Assembly: GCF_014646575.1 (NCBI RefSeq)
Contig: NZ_BMNN01000001.1
Span: 496,001-560,000 of the forward strand
Direction: 5' to 3'
DNA from: Halopseudomonas pertucinogena
Lineage (GTDB): Bacteria > Pseudomonadota > Gammaproteobacteria > Pseudomonadales > Pseudomonadaceae
Length of the DNA: 64,000 bases
A program made the translations under genes and the position numbers. Position 1 is the stretch's first letter; each line of letters begins with the position of its first letter. This document shows, one piece after another, positions 53,559-62,282 of the stretch. The notes below the pieces were generated by a model. That model worked only from the letters and a program-made list of their open reading frames with translations. It did no database searches and was not told the origin of the DNA.

Positions 53559-54611
53559 TCAGCCGTTCAGGCTGCCCATGTCGATCACAAAGCGGTACCG
53601 CACGTCTCCCTTGAGCATCCGCTCATAAGCCTCGTTGATCTGCTGGATCGGAATCATCTCGATGTCCGAGACGATGTTGTGCTCAGCGCAGAAGTCGAGC
53701 ATTTCCTGGGTTTCGGCAATGCCGCCGATCAGCGAGCCGGCCAGCTTGCGGCGCTTGAACAGCAGGTGGAACACGTCCGGGGAGGGATGCGGCTCCGCCG
53801 GAGCGCCGACCAGGGTCATGGTGCCGTCACGCCGGAGCAGCGAGAGCAGGGCGTTGAGGTCATGGGGAGCGGCCACGGTGTTGAGGATGAAGTCCAGGCT
53901 GTTTGCCGCTGCCGCCATCTGTTGCGGATCCGAGGAGATGATAACCTCGTGGGCACCCAGGCGCAGGGCATCTTCGCGTTTGCCGGGTGAGGTGGTGATC
54001 AGCACGACCTTCGCGCCCATGGCGCGGGCGATCTTGATGCCCATGTGACCCAGACCGCCCAGACCGACCACGCCCACGTTCTGCCCGGGGCCGACGCTCC
54101 AGTGGCGCAGCGGCGAATAGGTGGTGATGCCGGCACAGAGCAGAGGCGCAACGGCGGCCAGATTCTCGGTATGGCTGATGCGCAGCACGAACTCCTGACG
54201 CACGACGATGTTGTCGGCATAACCGCCATAGGTGTTTTCCCGGCCGCCGAAGGCGTGACCGTTATAGGTACCGGTAAAGCCGTTGTCGCAGTACTGCTCC
54301 AGCCCTTCTGCGCAGGGCGAGCAGTGCTGGCAGCTGTCGATCATGCAGCCCACGCCAACCAGGTCCCCCACCTTGAACCTGTCGACCCCACTGCCGACTG
54401 CGCTGACCCGCCCGACGATCTCGTGCCCCGGTACCGAAGGGAACAGGGTGTTGCCCCACTCGTTGCGTGCGGTATGCAGGTCGGAATGGCAGACTCCGCA
54501 GTAGAGGATGTCGATCTGCACATCACCTTCGCCCGGCGAGCGCCGTTCGAACTCGAAGGGTTGCAAGGGTTGGTCGCCGCTGTGCGCAGCGTAGCCGCGG
54601 GATTTGATCAT
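53559..54611 (-). CDS. Zinc-dependent NAD(P) alcohol dehydrogenase, YahK/CAD type
   Basis: The 350-residue medium-chain dehydrogenase has the catalytic zinc motif CGVCHSD at 38-44 and GHEIVG at 62-67. The structural-zinc loop follows as CMIDSCQHCSPC with a fourth Cys in EQYC. The Rossmann motif GLGGLGHMG comes next. This spacing matches cinnamyl-alcohol/YahK-type aldehyde reductases, which reduce aldehydes with NADPH. ATG at 54611 has AGGAG seven bases before it; the longer frame would overlap the divergent yihY promoter and is rejected. Confidence 0.9.
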   Translation of the reverse strand: MIKSRGYAAHSGDQPLQPFEFERRSPGEGDVQIDILYCGVCHSDLHTARNEWGNTLFPSVPGHEIVGRVSAVGSGVDRFKVGDLVGVGCMIDSCQHCSPCAEGLEQYCDNGFTGTYNGHAFGGRENTYGGYADNIVVRQEFVLRISHTENLAAVAPLLCAGITTYSPLRHWSVGPGQNVGVVGLGGLGHMGIKIARAMGAKVVLITTSPGKREDALRLGAHEVIISSDPQQMAAAANSLDFILNTVAAPHDLNALLSLLRRDGTMTLVGAPAEPHPSPDVFHLLFKRRKLAGSLIGGIAETQEMLDFCAEHNIVSDIEMIPIQQINEAYERMLKGDVRYRFVIDMGSLNG

Positions 54612-54765
54612 CGGCTTGCTCCTGTAGTTGATCGTTTTTGGCAGCCCACAGCATAGGCCAACCGCCGGTGGAAGTAAGCCGCAGCGGCAGGACGGCAAAA
54701 CGAAAGGCAAACTTTCGCCCGGCGGCGCCGTCTGAAAAATTGAATGCACGGATATGAGGAAGATC

Positions 54766-55641
54766 ATGTCGTTTCTGCAAATGCGCGATGCCGGTATCTG
54801 GACGGTGCTCAAGAGCACCGCCCGCAACTTCAGTGACAATGACCTGTCCACCTACGCGGCGGCGCTGGCCTACCGAGCGCTGTTTTCGGTTTTTCCGTTC
54901 ATCCTGTTTCTTATGGCCTTGCTGGGTTTCCTGCATCTGCCAGCATTCTTCGACTGGTTACGGGAGCAGGCGGCACTGGCGCTGCCGCCGGTGGCCATGC
55001 AGCAGGTGGACCCGGTGATCGACCAGTTGCAGAGAAGCCAGGGCGGGCTGATGTCCTTCGGTATCCTGCTGGCGCTGTGGACGGCGTCGATCGGTGTGCG
55101 CGCATTGATGAACGCCATGAACAAGGTTTACTCCGTAGAGGAGAGCAGGCCGAGCTGGAAGCTGGTGTTGCTGTCCGTAGCCTACACGGTAGGGCTGGCG
55201 TTCATGATGCTGCTGGCCGCGGGCTTCATGACCATGGGCCCGCAGGTCATGGGCTGGATTGCCGACCAGGTCGGGATGGAGCAGATACTGGTCGCCGTCT
55301 GGGCCTGGATCCGCTGGCCGCTGGCAATTCTGCTGCTGATGCTGGCCGTCGCGCTGATCTACTACGCCACGCCGGATGTGGAGCAGGATTTCCGCTTCAT
55401 CACGCCGGGCTCGGCGGTGGCGGTGGTGGTCTGGCTGGCGGCGTCGCTCGGCTTCGGTATCTATGTGCAGAACTTTGCCGACTACAACGCCACCTATGGC
55501 AGCATCGGCGCCATCATCGTGCTGCTGCTGTATTTCTACATTTCCGCCGCGGTGCTTTTGCTGGGCGCCCAGCTGAACGCCGTCATCGAGCACCTCTCTG
55601 TCGAAGGCAAGGACGAAGGCGAGAAGCAACTGTCGGACTGA
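54766..55641 (+). CDS. YihY/virulence factor BrkB family membrane protein
   Basis: The 291 residues give about six membrane segments, with the family block DLSTYAAALAYRALFSVFPF and GGLMSFGILLALWTASIGVRALMNAMN. The family was once called ribonuclease BN in error; its function is unknown. I chose ATG at 54766, which follows GAGGA at a 5-base spacing; ATG at 54754 lies on that ribosome site. It converges with endA-like at 55648, with 6 bases between the stops. Confidence 0.86.
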   Translation: MSFLQMRDAGIWTVLKSTARNFSDNDLSTYAAALAYRALFSVFPFILFLMALLGFLHLPAFFDWLREQAALALPPVAMQQVDPVIDQLQRSQGGLMSFGILLALWTASIGVRALMNAMNKVYSVEESRPSWKLVLLSVAYTVGLAFMMLLAAGFMTMGPQVMGWIADQVGMEQILVAVWAWIRWPLAILLLMLAVALIYYATPDVEQDFRFITPGSAVAVVVWLAASLGFGIYVQNFADYNATYGSIGAIIVLLLYFYISAAVLLLGAQLNAVIEHLSVEGKDEGEKQLSD

Positions 55642-55647
55642 GCGCGC

Positions 55648-56592
55648 TCAGCGGCAGTTGCCGGCCTTGCGGTAACCGTGCCGCAGGGCTTCTGCCTCGC
55701 TGTCGAACCAGCGAACGTTCCTGTCACTTATCTGGCGGTAACCGGGGCAGCCCTCGGGCAGATGGTAGACCTTGCTGTTCCGGTTGCCTTTGATTCGGCC
55801 TGTTTCAGCTGCCGCGGGCGAAGCGGCTGCCGCCACGCTGCTGACCAGGCCCGCGCGGCTGTTGCGGTGGTTGAGTGTCCACTGACTGTCACCGGTGACG
55901 AAGGGGTTGGCGTGCCCCATGAGCCGGCTGATCCGCCGGTCCCTCTCGCGCTCCCAGCTGCCCGGTGCGAACTGCTTGTCCCAGGCCATCAGCAGGCGCT
56001 GCTGCTGGGTCGACATGCGCAGATCGTAGTGGTCATGCATGTAGAACCAGACGCGGGCGATCTGTCCCTTCACCTCATCGCGGGGTTCCGCCACGCGCTC
56101 ACTGAATTCCACCCTGAAATCACACTGACCATGGCGGTAGGGGCTGCCCGGCAGCATGCCGAAGCGGTAGTTGCTGCGGTCAGCATTGATCTCCCCAACT
56201 GCCGGGGTCAGGTTGTGCAGGTTGGCTTCCATGGCGTTGAACACGGGGTCGGTGCGCTTGCAGTTGGCGCGCCCGCCCTGTTGCCAGCACTGGCGCTGCT
56301 GGCCGAACAGCGAGGCAGGGACGATGTGCTCCCATTCAATACGGGCAGCGCGGTTGGCCTGGGCGCGGGTCTGATAACCGCAGCTCTGATGATTCACCAC
56401 CCCACCGGAGCGGCCGGCCCAGTCCCACTGGCACCCGCAGTAGAAAGTGCCCTGGTGCGTGCGGTCATGGTAGACCTGCTGGCGGGCGAGGGTCTTGGCC
56501 GCCTCGAAACTGGAGGGCGCGGCGGATACGAAAGGCAGATACAGGGCACAGGCAAGGATTGCCAGTACGGTACGACATCGGGATCTGAACAT
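55648..56592 (-). CDS. Endonuclease I family secreted nuclease with a C-terminal extension
   Basis: The 314-residue protein has a signal peptide ending FVSAAP (about residue 24) and an endonuclease I (EndA/Vvn) domain, with the metal-dependent motif RIEWEHIVPAS containing His89. Many cysteines follow (CGCQ, SCGY, QCWQ, CKRTD), as expected for a periplasmic or secreted disulfide-rich nuclease. After about residue 255 a short extra domain appears, with GNRNSKVYHLPEGCPGYRQI and a terminal KAGNC, which resembles a small metal- or nucleic-acid-binding repeat of the Ada-like kind. E. coli EndA lacks it. Confidence 0.88.
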   Translation of the reverse strand: MFRSRCRTVLAILACALYLPFVSAAPSSFEAAKTLARQQVYHDRTHQGTFYCGCQWDWAGRSGGVVNHQSCGYQTRAQANRAARIEWEHIVPASLFGQQRQCWQQGGRANCKRTDPVFNAMEANLHNLTPAVGEINADRSNYRFGMLPGSPYRHGQCDFRVEFSERVAEPRDEVKGQIARVWFYMHDHYDLRMSTQQQRLLMAWDKQFAPGSWERERDRRISRLMGHANPFVTGDSQWTLNHRNSRAGLVSSVAAAASPAAAETGRIKGNRNSKVYHLPEGCPGYRQISDRNVRWFDSEAEALRHGYRKAGNCR

Positions 56593-56778
56593 TGAACGAC
56601 TTTTAGCAATGGAGAACCGGGAAATCCGACACTACGGCGAGGGGGATTGTACGGGTTTGTGGGGAGAGCCACACCATTCACAGCGTGAATGCCCCCGATG
56701 CCCTGCTTTTCCATTCTCACGCCCAGCCCTTTTGCGTAATGTATTGGCCCACTCAAATTCAAACGGAGAACGACTGTC

Positions 56779-57999
56779 ATGGCTTCATTCGAGGACATCA
56801 GGAAGGTAGGCGTGATTGGTGCCGGTACCATGGGCCGCGGCATTGTCATGAACTTCGCCAATGCCGGTTATCCGGTTGTCTGGCTGGACGTGAATGCCGA
56901 GATGCTGGAAAAGGGCATGGCCGAAATCGCCAGCGTCTACAAGCGTTCGGTTGCCCAGGAGCGGTTTGATGATGCCGAGGCGCAGGCGCGCATCGCCCGC
57001 ATCAGCACCACCCAGGATTATGCGGACCTGGCGGACGTCGATCTGGTAGTCGAAGCCGTCTACGAGAACATGGATCTGAAGAAGACCATCTTCGCCGAGC
57101 TGGACAAGGCGGTTAAGCCGTCAGCCATCCTCGCCACCAATACCTCCTATCTGGATATCGATGAGATCGCCTCCGCTACCCAGCGTCCGTCCCAGGTGCT
57201 GGGCCTGCACTTCTTCAGCCCGGCGCATATCATGAAGCTGCTTGAAGTGGTTCGTGGCAAGGCCACTGCCCAGGACGTGCTTGACGCCTGTCTGGCGGTT
57301 GGCAAGAAGATCGGCAAGGAAGCGGTGCTGGCTGGCAACTGCCATGGCTTCATCGGCAACCGCATGCTGTCCATGTATTCCCGTCAGTCCCGTGAGGTGG
57401 TGCTCGAAGGGGCCACGCCGTGGCAGGTCGACCAGGCGCTGCAGGGTTTCGGCATGGCCATGGGCCCGTACCGCATGTATGACGTTGTCGGTGTGGACCT
57501 GGGCTGGCGCTCCCGTCAGCTGGCGGGTGTGGGCCGCGGCGAGCCGATTGTGTGGCTGGACAACCGCCTGTGCGAGATGGGTCGTTTCGGTCAGAAGAGC
57601 GGCCATGGCTTCTACCGCTACGAGCCGGGCAGCCGTCAGGCGATCCATGACCCCGAAACCGACATGATGGCTCGCGAAGTGGCCGAGGAAGCCGGCTACA
57701 CCCAGCGTGACGTGAGTGATGAGGAAATCGTGCAGCGCTGCATTCTGGCGCTGGTCAACGAGGGTGCACGCATTCTCGATGAAGGCTTTGCCGAGAGCGC
57801 CGAGGATATCGACCGTGTTTACCGCTTCGGTTACGGCTTCCCGGCCGAGCGTGGTGGGCCGATGGCCTATGCCGACAGCCTGGGGCTGGATGAGGTACTG
57901 AAGCAGATCCGCCAGCTTGAAGCCGAGCGCGGCGAATTCTGGAAGCCGGCTGCTGGCCTGGTCCGCCGTGCCGAGGCCGGCGAGACATTCCGCGGCTGA
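56779..57999 (+). CDS. 3-hydroxyacyl-CoA dehydrogenase
   Basis: The 406-residue protein is the NAD-binding plus two C-terminal domains of 3-hydroxyacyl-CoA dehydrogenases, with GVIGAGTMGRG at 11-21, NTSYLDIDEIA, and GLHFFSPAHIMKLLE. The C-terminal domain is duplicated, with a second GYGFPAERGGPM block, as in the dehydrogenase half of FadB/FadJ. No crotonase half is attached, so this is a stand-alone enzyme that oxidises 3-hydroxyacyl-CoA with NAD during beta-oxidation or aromatic-acid degradation. ATG at 56779 has GGAG about 12 bases upstream. Confidence 0.88.
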   Translation: MASFEDIRKVGVIGAGTMGRGIVMNFANAGYPVVWLDVNAEMLEKGMAEIASVYKRSVAQERFDDAEAQARIARISTTQDYADLADVDLVVEAVYENMDLKKTIFAELDKAVKPSAILATNTSYLDIDEIASATQRPSQVLGLHFFSPAHIMKLLEVVRGKATAQDVLDACLAVGKKIGKEAVLAGNCHGFIGNRMLSMYSRQSREVVLEGATPWQVDQALQGFGMAMGPYRMYDVVGVDLGWRSRQLAGVGRGEPIVWLDNRLCEMGRFGQKSGHGFYRYEPGSRQAIHDPETDMMAREVAEEAGYTQRDVSDEEIVQRCILALVNEGARILDEGFAESAEDIDRVYRFGYGFPAERGGPMAYADSLGLDEVLKQIRQLEAERGEFWKPAAGLVRRAEAGETFRG

Positions 58000-58150
58000 T
58001 CCGTACTGCGTTGCGGCGCCCCACGGGCGTCGCGATGTCCCCTCTGGCTGCCCCCCGCCTTTACTTACCCTCTCAAAAATTCTAGTCTCGCGACTGCTTT
58101 TGCCCTGCCGTGCGTCGGTGCGGGCTTCATCCTGTTTGCGGGGTAACCTC

Positions 58151-58666
58151 TTGATCGACCTCATACTGGGCGGCGCGCGCTCCGGCAAGAGCCGGCTGGC
58201 CGAACGGCTCGCATCAGCTTCGGGGCTGGAGGTGACCTACGTCGCCACCAGCCAGCCGCTGGACGATGAGATGCGCGAGCGCATTTGCCATCACCAGGAA
58301 CAGCGGCCCGCCCACTGGCGGCTGATAGAGGAGCCGCTTGAGCTGGCGAGGGTGCTGCGCGAGCAGGCCGCGCCGGGGCGCTGCCTGCTGGTCGACTGCC
58401 TGACCCTCTGGGTGACCAATCTGCTGCTTGATGACAACCCGCAGCGGCTGGACGATGAGCGTCAGCAACTGCTTGAGACACTCGATAACCTGCCCGGGCG
58501 GCTGATCATGGTGAGTAATGAAACCGGCCTCGGCGTGGTGCCACTCGGTGAGCTGAGCCGGCGCTATGTGGATGAGGCCGGCTGGCTGCATCAGGAGCTG
58601 GCCCGGCGTGCCGATCGCGTGCAGTTCTGTGTGGCGGGCCTGCCGATGGTACTCAAGGGTAACTGA
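58151..58666 (+). CDS. cobU: Adenosylcobinamide kinase/guanylyltransferase
   Basis: This 171-residue bifunctional enzyme (CobU/CobP) phosphorylates adenosylcobinamide and transfers GMP to it. The P-loop is GGARSGKS at 7-14, and the substrate loop follows with VDCLTLWVTN and VSNETGLGVVP, all characteristic. No in-frame ATG is available near the P-loop: TTG at 58151, after GGGGTAA, is the only sensible start. It opens the cobU-cobT-cobC-cobS operon. No cobalamin riboswitch is recognisable in the 150 bases before it. Confidence 0.93.
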   Translation: MIDLILGGARSGKSRLAERLASASGLEVTYVATSQPLDDEMRERICHHQEQRPAHWRLIEEPLELARVLREQAAPGRCLLVDCLTLWVTNLLLDDNPQRLDDERQQLLETLDNLPGRLIMVSNETGLGVVPLGELSRRYVDEAGWLHQELARRADRVQFCVAGLPMVLKGN

Positions 58667-58678
58667 CGAGAATTGATG

Positions 58679-59740
58679 ATGAGCGAACAGTGGTGGCAGG
58701 AAGTGGCAGCGCCGATCAATGCGGCGGTGCAGCAGCAGGCCCGGCTGCGACAGACACGGCTGACCAAGCCGCAGGGCGCGCTGGGGCAGCTGGAGCGGGT
58801 GGCAATTCAACTGGCTGGCCTGCAGGGCGACCCGGCACCGCAGCTGCAGCGGGTATGGATCAGCGTGTTTGCAGCGGATCATGGGGTGGCGGTGGAGGGC
58901 GTCTCCACCGTGCCCCAGGCCGTCACCGGGCAGATGCTGCGCAACTTTGCCAACGGCGGGGCGGCAATCAGCGTGATGGCTCGGGAGCTGGGCGCGACAC
59001 TGGATCTGCGTGATCTGGGGCTGGCAGTGCCGATCGAGCCGCTGCCGGGTGTACACCACCTGAACCTCGCACCGGGCAGCGCCAATCTGCTGCACGAGCC
59101 GGCCCTGACGCCGCAGCTGTGCGAGCAGGCGCTGCTGGCCGGACGTCAGGCGGTGCTGGATGCGGTCGGGCAGGGCGCCCAGCTGTTCATCGCCGGGGAA
59201 ATGGGCATCGGCAATACTACCCCGGCCTGCGCCATGGCCAGCCTGCTGCTTGAGCGGCCGGTGGTCGAGCTGGTCGGCCCCGGTACCGGCCTCAATGCTG
59301 ACGGCCTGCGGCACAAGACAGCGGTGATCGAAGCGGCGCTGGGGCTGCACCGACCCCATTGCGCCGGCCCGCTGGATATTCTCCGCCGGCTCGGCGGGCT
59401 GGAAATTGCCGCCATCACCGGCGCCTATCTGGCCGCAGCGCAGCAGGGCCTGCCGATGCTGGTGGATGGCTTCATCTGCTCGACCGCAGCGCTCTGCGCC
59501 GTGAGGCTGAATCCGTCCTGCCAGGACTGGATGCTGTTCGGCCACCGCAGTGCCGAACCGGGCCATGCTGCGGTGCTGGCCGGTCTGGCTGGCGCGCCGC
59601 TGCTGGATGTCGGCATGCGGCTGGGCGAGGGCACCGGTGCCGCGGCGGCGGTGCCGCTGCTGCGCATGGCCTGTGCTCTGCATAACGGCATGGCTACCTT
59701 TGCCGAGGCGGCAGTGGCGGCCGACCCCACCGCATGTTGA
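58679..59740 (+). CDS. cobT: Nicotinate-nucleotide-dimethylbenzimidazole phosphoribosyltransferase
   Basis: The 353-residue enzyme makes alpha-ribazole phosphate from nicotinate mononucleotide and dimethylbenzimidazole for the lower ligand of B12. Seen are [24 protein letters not shown] and, near the C-terminus, the block [13 protein letters not shown] holding the catalytic Glu. Three possible starts lie at 58673 (TTG), 58676 and 58679; the last ATG has the best spacing from GACGAG. It follows cobU by about a dozen bases and overlaps cobC. Confidence 0.95.
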   Translation: MSEQWWQEVAAPINAAVQQQARLRQTRLTKPQGALGQLERVAIQLAGLQGDPAPQLQRVWISVFAADHGVAVEGVSTVPQAVTGQMLRNFANGGAAISVMARELGATLDLRDLGLAVPIEPLPGVHHLNLAPGSANLLHEPALTPQLCEQALLAGRQAVLDAVGQGAQLFIAGEMGIGNTTPACAMASLLLERPVVELVGPGTGLNADGLRHKTAVIEAALGLHRPHCAGPLDILRRLGGLEIAAITGAYLAAAQQGLPMLVDGFICSTAALCAVRLNPSCQDWMLFGHRSAEPGHAAVLAGLAGAPLLDVGMRLGEGTGAAAAVPLLRMACALHNGMATFAEAAVAADPTAC

Positions 59741-60309
59741 CGCTGGATCTCCTGCGCCATGGCGAGACGGAACTGGGCGGCGGCTTCCGCGGCAGTCTGG
59801 ATGACCCGCTCACACCGGCTGGCTGGCAGCAGATGCGACAGGCGGCCGGTGAGGGCGGTCAGTGGGATGCAATCATCAGTTCTCCGTTGCGCCGTTGCGC
59901 TGATTTCGCCTTCGAGCTGGCCAGGGACTGTCACCTGCCGCTTGTGCTGGAGGAGGACCTGCGCGAGCTGCATTTCGGTGAATGGGAAGGCCGCCATGCC
60001 GCGCAGCTGATGGAAGAATGTGCTGAGGATCTGGGTCGCTTCTGGGCAACGCCCTACGGCTTCACTCCGCCTGGAGGAGAACGGATGGAGCTGTTCGAGC
60101 AGCGGGTAATGGCTGCCATCGATGGGCTGTATCAGCGCCACGCCGGACAGCACCTGCTGCTGGTAACCCACGGCGGAGTGATGCGGTTGCTCGCAGCCCG
60201 GGCCCGGGGGCTGCCCCGGGAGCAGTTGTTGCAGGTTGAGGTCGGGCACGGCCAGCGGCTGCGTCTGCAGCGGGATGCCAAGGGAGCGCTGCACGAATGC
60301 CCCTGCTGA
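59734..60309 (+). CDS. cobC: Alpha-ribazole phosphatase (histidine phosphatase family)
   Basis: The 191 residues have the histidine phosphatase catalytic motif LLRHGETE with phospho-acceptor His9, a second Arg in ISSPLRRC, and LVTHGGV with the second catalytic His. CobC removes the phosphate from alpha-ribazole 5'-phosphate. The start overlaps the cobT stop by 7 bases and its end overlaps cobS by 13 bases, so the operon is translationally linked. Confidence 0.93.
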   Translation: MLTLDLLRHGETELGGGFRGSLDDPLTPAGWQQMRQAAGEGGQWDAIISSPLRRCADFAFELARDCHLPLVLEEDLRELHFGEWEGRHAAQLMEECAEDLGRFWATPYGFTPPGGERMELFEQRVMAAIDGLYQRHAGQHLLLVTHGGVMRLLAARARGLPREQLLQVEVGHGQRLRLQRDAKGALHECPC

Positions 60310-61022
60310 TTGCCTTGCAGTTTCTGACACGCCTGCCGGTTCGCCTGCCGGGCGTACCAACCGCGGATGAGAACGGCCGCTCGCTGCTCTGGTACCCTCT
60401 TGTCGGATTATTGATCGGCGGTCTGCTGCTGCTCGGGTATGCGGTGACCAGCGACGTCGCCGTGTCGCTGCAGGCGGCCCTGTTGCTGGCGCTCTGGGTC
60501 TGGCTCAGCGGCGGCCTGCACCTGGATGGCCTGGCGGATACCGCCGATGCCTGGGTTGGGGGCTATGGTGACCGTGAGCGCACCCTGGCGATCATGAAGG
60601 ACCCGGCCTGCGGGCCGATCGGCGTGATCAGCCTGGTGTTGCTGTTGCTGCTGAAATGGGCCGCGCTCGTGGCATTGCTGGAGGCGGAGCAATGGCTTGT
60701 GCTGTTGCTGGCCCCCTGGCTTGGCCGCTGGGTATTGCCGTTATTGTTGCTTACCACGCCCTATGTGCGGCCAGGTGGTATGGGGCAGGTGCTGAGCGAA
60801 TATATGCCCAGGCGCAGTCTGCCGGCGCTGCTGGCGGCACATGCGCTGGCGATGCTGCTGTGCGGCTGGGCCGGACTGATCGGGCTGCTGGTGGCGCTGA
60901 TGATATGGGGGGTGGTGCGGCACTGTCTGCGCGAGCGGCTGGGTGGTACCACCGGTGATACCGCCGGTGCGCTGGTCGAGCTGGTGGAGGTGGGGGTGCT
61001 GCTGGGCTGGGCGTTGCTATGA
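60297..61022 (+). CDS. cobS: Adenosylcobinamide-GDP ribazoletransferase
   Basis: The 241-residue membrane enzyme joins adenosylcobinamide-GDP to alpha-ribazole to give adenosylcobalamin. It begins [17 protein letters not shown], has the signature GGLHLDGLADTADAWVGG and about six membrane segments. It is the last gene of the cob operon, with REP elements and tandem repeats in the 500 bases beyond. Only nucleotide-loop assembly genes are present here, so de novo corrin synthesis must be encoded elsewhere or absent. Confidence 0.95.
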   Translation: MPLLIALQFLTRLPVRLPGVPTADENGRSLLWYPLVGLLIGGLLLLGYAVTSDVAVSLQAALLLALWVWLSGGLHLDGLADTADAWVGGYGDRERTLAIMKDPACGPIGVISLVLLLLLKWAALVALLEAEQWLVLLLAPWLGRWVLPLLLLTTPYVRPGGMGQVLSEYMPRRSLPALLAAHALAMLLCGWAGLIGLLVALMIWGVVRHCLRERLGGTTGDTAGALVELVEVGVLLGWALL

Positions 61023-61060
61023 GCTGTACCGGGAGAATGGTGCCCGGACCTGGCCGCGTT

Positions 61061-61085
61061 ATCGCCCCGAGGTCGGGGCTCCTAC
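61061..61085 (-). repeat. REP element, copy 2 (reverse)
   Basis: Its reverse complement reads GTAGGAGCCCCGACCTCGGG then GCGAT, the same core as at 38801 and 61489, with CCCCGA/TCGGGG arms. It lies 39 bases after the cobS stop. Confidence 0.7.
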
Positions 61086-61270
61086 AAAAAAACCAGGCCC
61101 GGCCAAACGGCTTCACAGAAGCGCCGCCCCAACGGCCCCAGGATCTCGCATCCGCAGGGCCCTGGCGCGATGGCGTGCGCAGCCAGCCCGAAGCCCCGAC
61201 CACCGCCCCGAGGACGGAACGCCCATAGATCAGACAGCAGCGCCGTCTTCCGAAGGGCACGCACAGCCCA

Positions 61271-61488
61271 TTTTCCGCAGGCGCCTCCATCCGTGCATAG
61301 ACCACGCATCCGCAGGCGCCTCCATCTGTGCATAGACCACGCATCCGCAGGAGCGCCTCGTCCGTGCATAGACCCCGTATCCGCAGGAGCGCCTCGTCCG
61401 TGCATAGACCCCGTATCCGCAAGCGCCTCGTCCGTGCATAGACCACGCATTCGTAGGAGCGCCTCGTCCGTGCATAGAACTCGCATCC
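61271..61488. repeat. Tandem array of a ~35-bp unit, six copies plus a partial
   Basis: Units start with GTGCATAG at 61293, 61328, 61364, 61400, 61434 and 61470, so periods are 35, 36, 36, 34 and 36. Each unit reads roughly GTGCATAGACCACGCATCC, then GCAGGAGCGCCTCGTCC, with small changes (CC/GT, aag/agg). A partial copy begins at 61271. The array is followed directly by REP copy 3. Together with REP copy 2 it fills the 516 bases between cobS and the DUF3108 gene; no gene is credible there. Confidence 0.9.
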
Positions 61489-61521
61489 GTAGGAGCGGCG
61501 ACCTCGCCGCGATTGGCGCGC
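61489..61521 (+). repeat. REP element, copy 3
   Basis: GTAGGAGCGGCGACCTCGCC followed by GCGATTGGCGCGC has GGCGA/TCGCC arms and the same core as the other two copies. A second inverted pair, GCGCG...CGCGC, follows to 61530. The array units immediately before it share GTAGGAGCG, so the array may derive from this element. Confidence 0.75.
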
Positions 61522-61538
61522 AAAGCGCGCCCGGGGTC

Positions 61539-62282
61539 CTAGTTGGTGCCGACCGGCGTGCCTACTACCGGTTCGCCATCCATCGTCGCTTCCTTGAGGA
61601 CTATCTGGTAATGCTGGCCGTCGGTTTCGATCTGGCTCAGGCGCACCAGCAGGTAGTTCCAGTCCCTGGCGAACCACAGGGTGGTTTCGCGCTTGGCATC
61701 GGGCTCGCGTATCCGTTCCACCTCCACCGCATCGAACTGGCCGTTGCGGGTGGTCACCCGCTCGTTGCCGGTAACGCGGAACTGGTACTGCTCCACCTCA
61801 TCCCCATCGACCACCAGATAGCTCATCTCGGTCTTGCCGGCCATGAGGTCACGCTGCAGGGCCAGCTGATAGGTGGTCTTGTCCAGCAGACCCGGCTGGG
61901 TCGGCAGGGTGAATTCTTCCTTCTTGTGTACGCCACGAACCTCGCCGGCGGCCCAGTCGAAGTTCTGTACGGTTTCGCGGCCGCGCCCCAGGCCCTTGCG
62001 TTCGTAACGGTATCTCAGCGGTACCACCTGATCGCTTTCCAGTGTCAGGGTGCTTTCTTCGGTAAGCCGGGCCACGAACATGCTGGCGCGGAATTTCAGT
62101 TCCCAGGTCCCGTCGCTGTTCTGCTCCAGGCTGTGGACCGCTTCGCCATTGACCGGAACGCTCTTCATGTCTGCCGCGTAGCTGGCAGTGAAGGGGGTGA
62201 GCGGCTGCGCCAGGGCAAGGCTGCTGCCCACGGCCAGGGCCGCGGCCATGAGCCAGCGAAGGGGGTTGAGCTTGTCAGTCAT
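61539..62282 (-). CDS. DUF3108 exported protein
   Basis: The 247 residues start with a signal peptide (about 1-26, cut after ALA-QP), then a beta-rich DUF3108 domain with the family blocks FTASYAADMK and YRYERKGLGRGR. Proteins of this family are periplasmic and of unknown role. The start overlaps purN by 8 bases. The purM-purN-DUF3108 order is common in pseudomonads. Confidence 0.87.
   Translation of the reverse strand: MTDKLNPLRWLMAAALAVGSSLALAQPLTPFTASYAADMKSVPVNGEAVHSLEQNSDGTWELKFRASMFVARLTEESTLTLESDQVVPLRYRYERKGLGRGRETVQNFDWAAGEVRGVHKKEEFTLPTQPGLLDKTTYQLALQRDLMAGKTEMSYLVVDGDEVEQYQFRVTGNERVTTRNGQFDAVEVERIREPDAKRETTLWFARDWNYLLVRLSQIETDGQHYQIVLKEATMDGEPVVGTPVGTN

Noticed and set aside
58000-58150. 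Cobalamin riboswitch before cobU
   Set aside because: None of the conserved aptamer segments seen at 51988-52176 can be found in the 150 bases before cobU.
61271-61530. Possible CRISPR array
   Set aside because: Units follow each other without unique spacers and vary by small substitutions, so this is a tandem repeat, and no cas genes are near.
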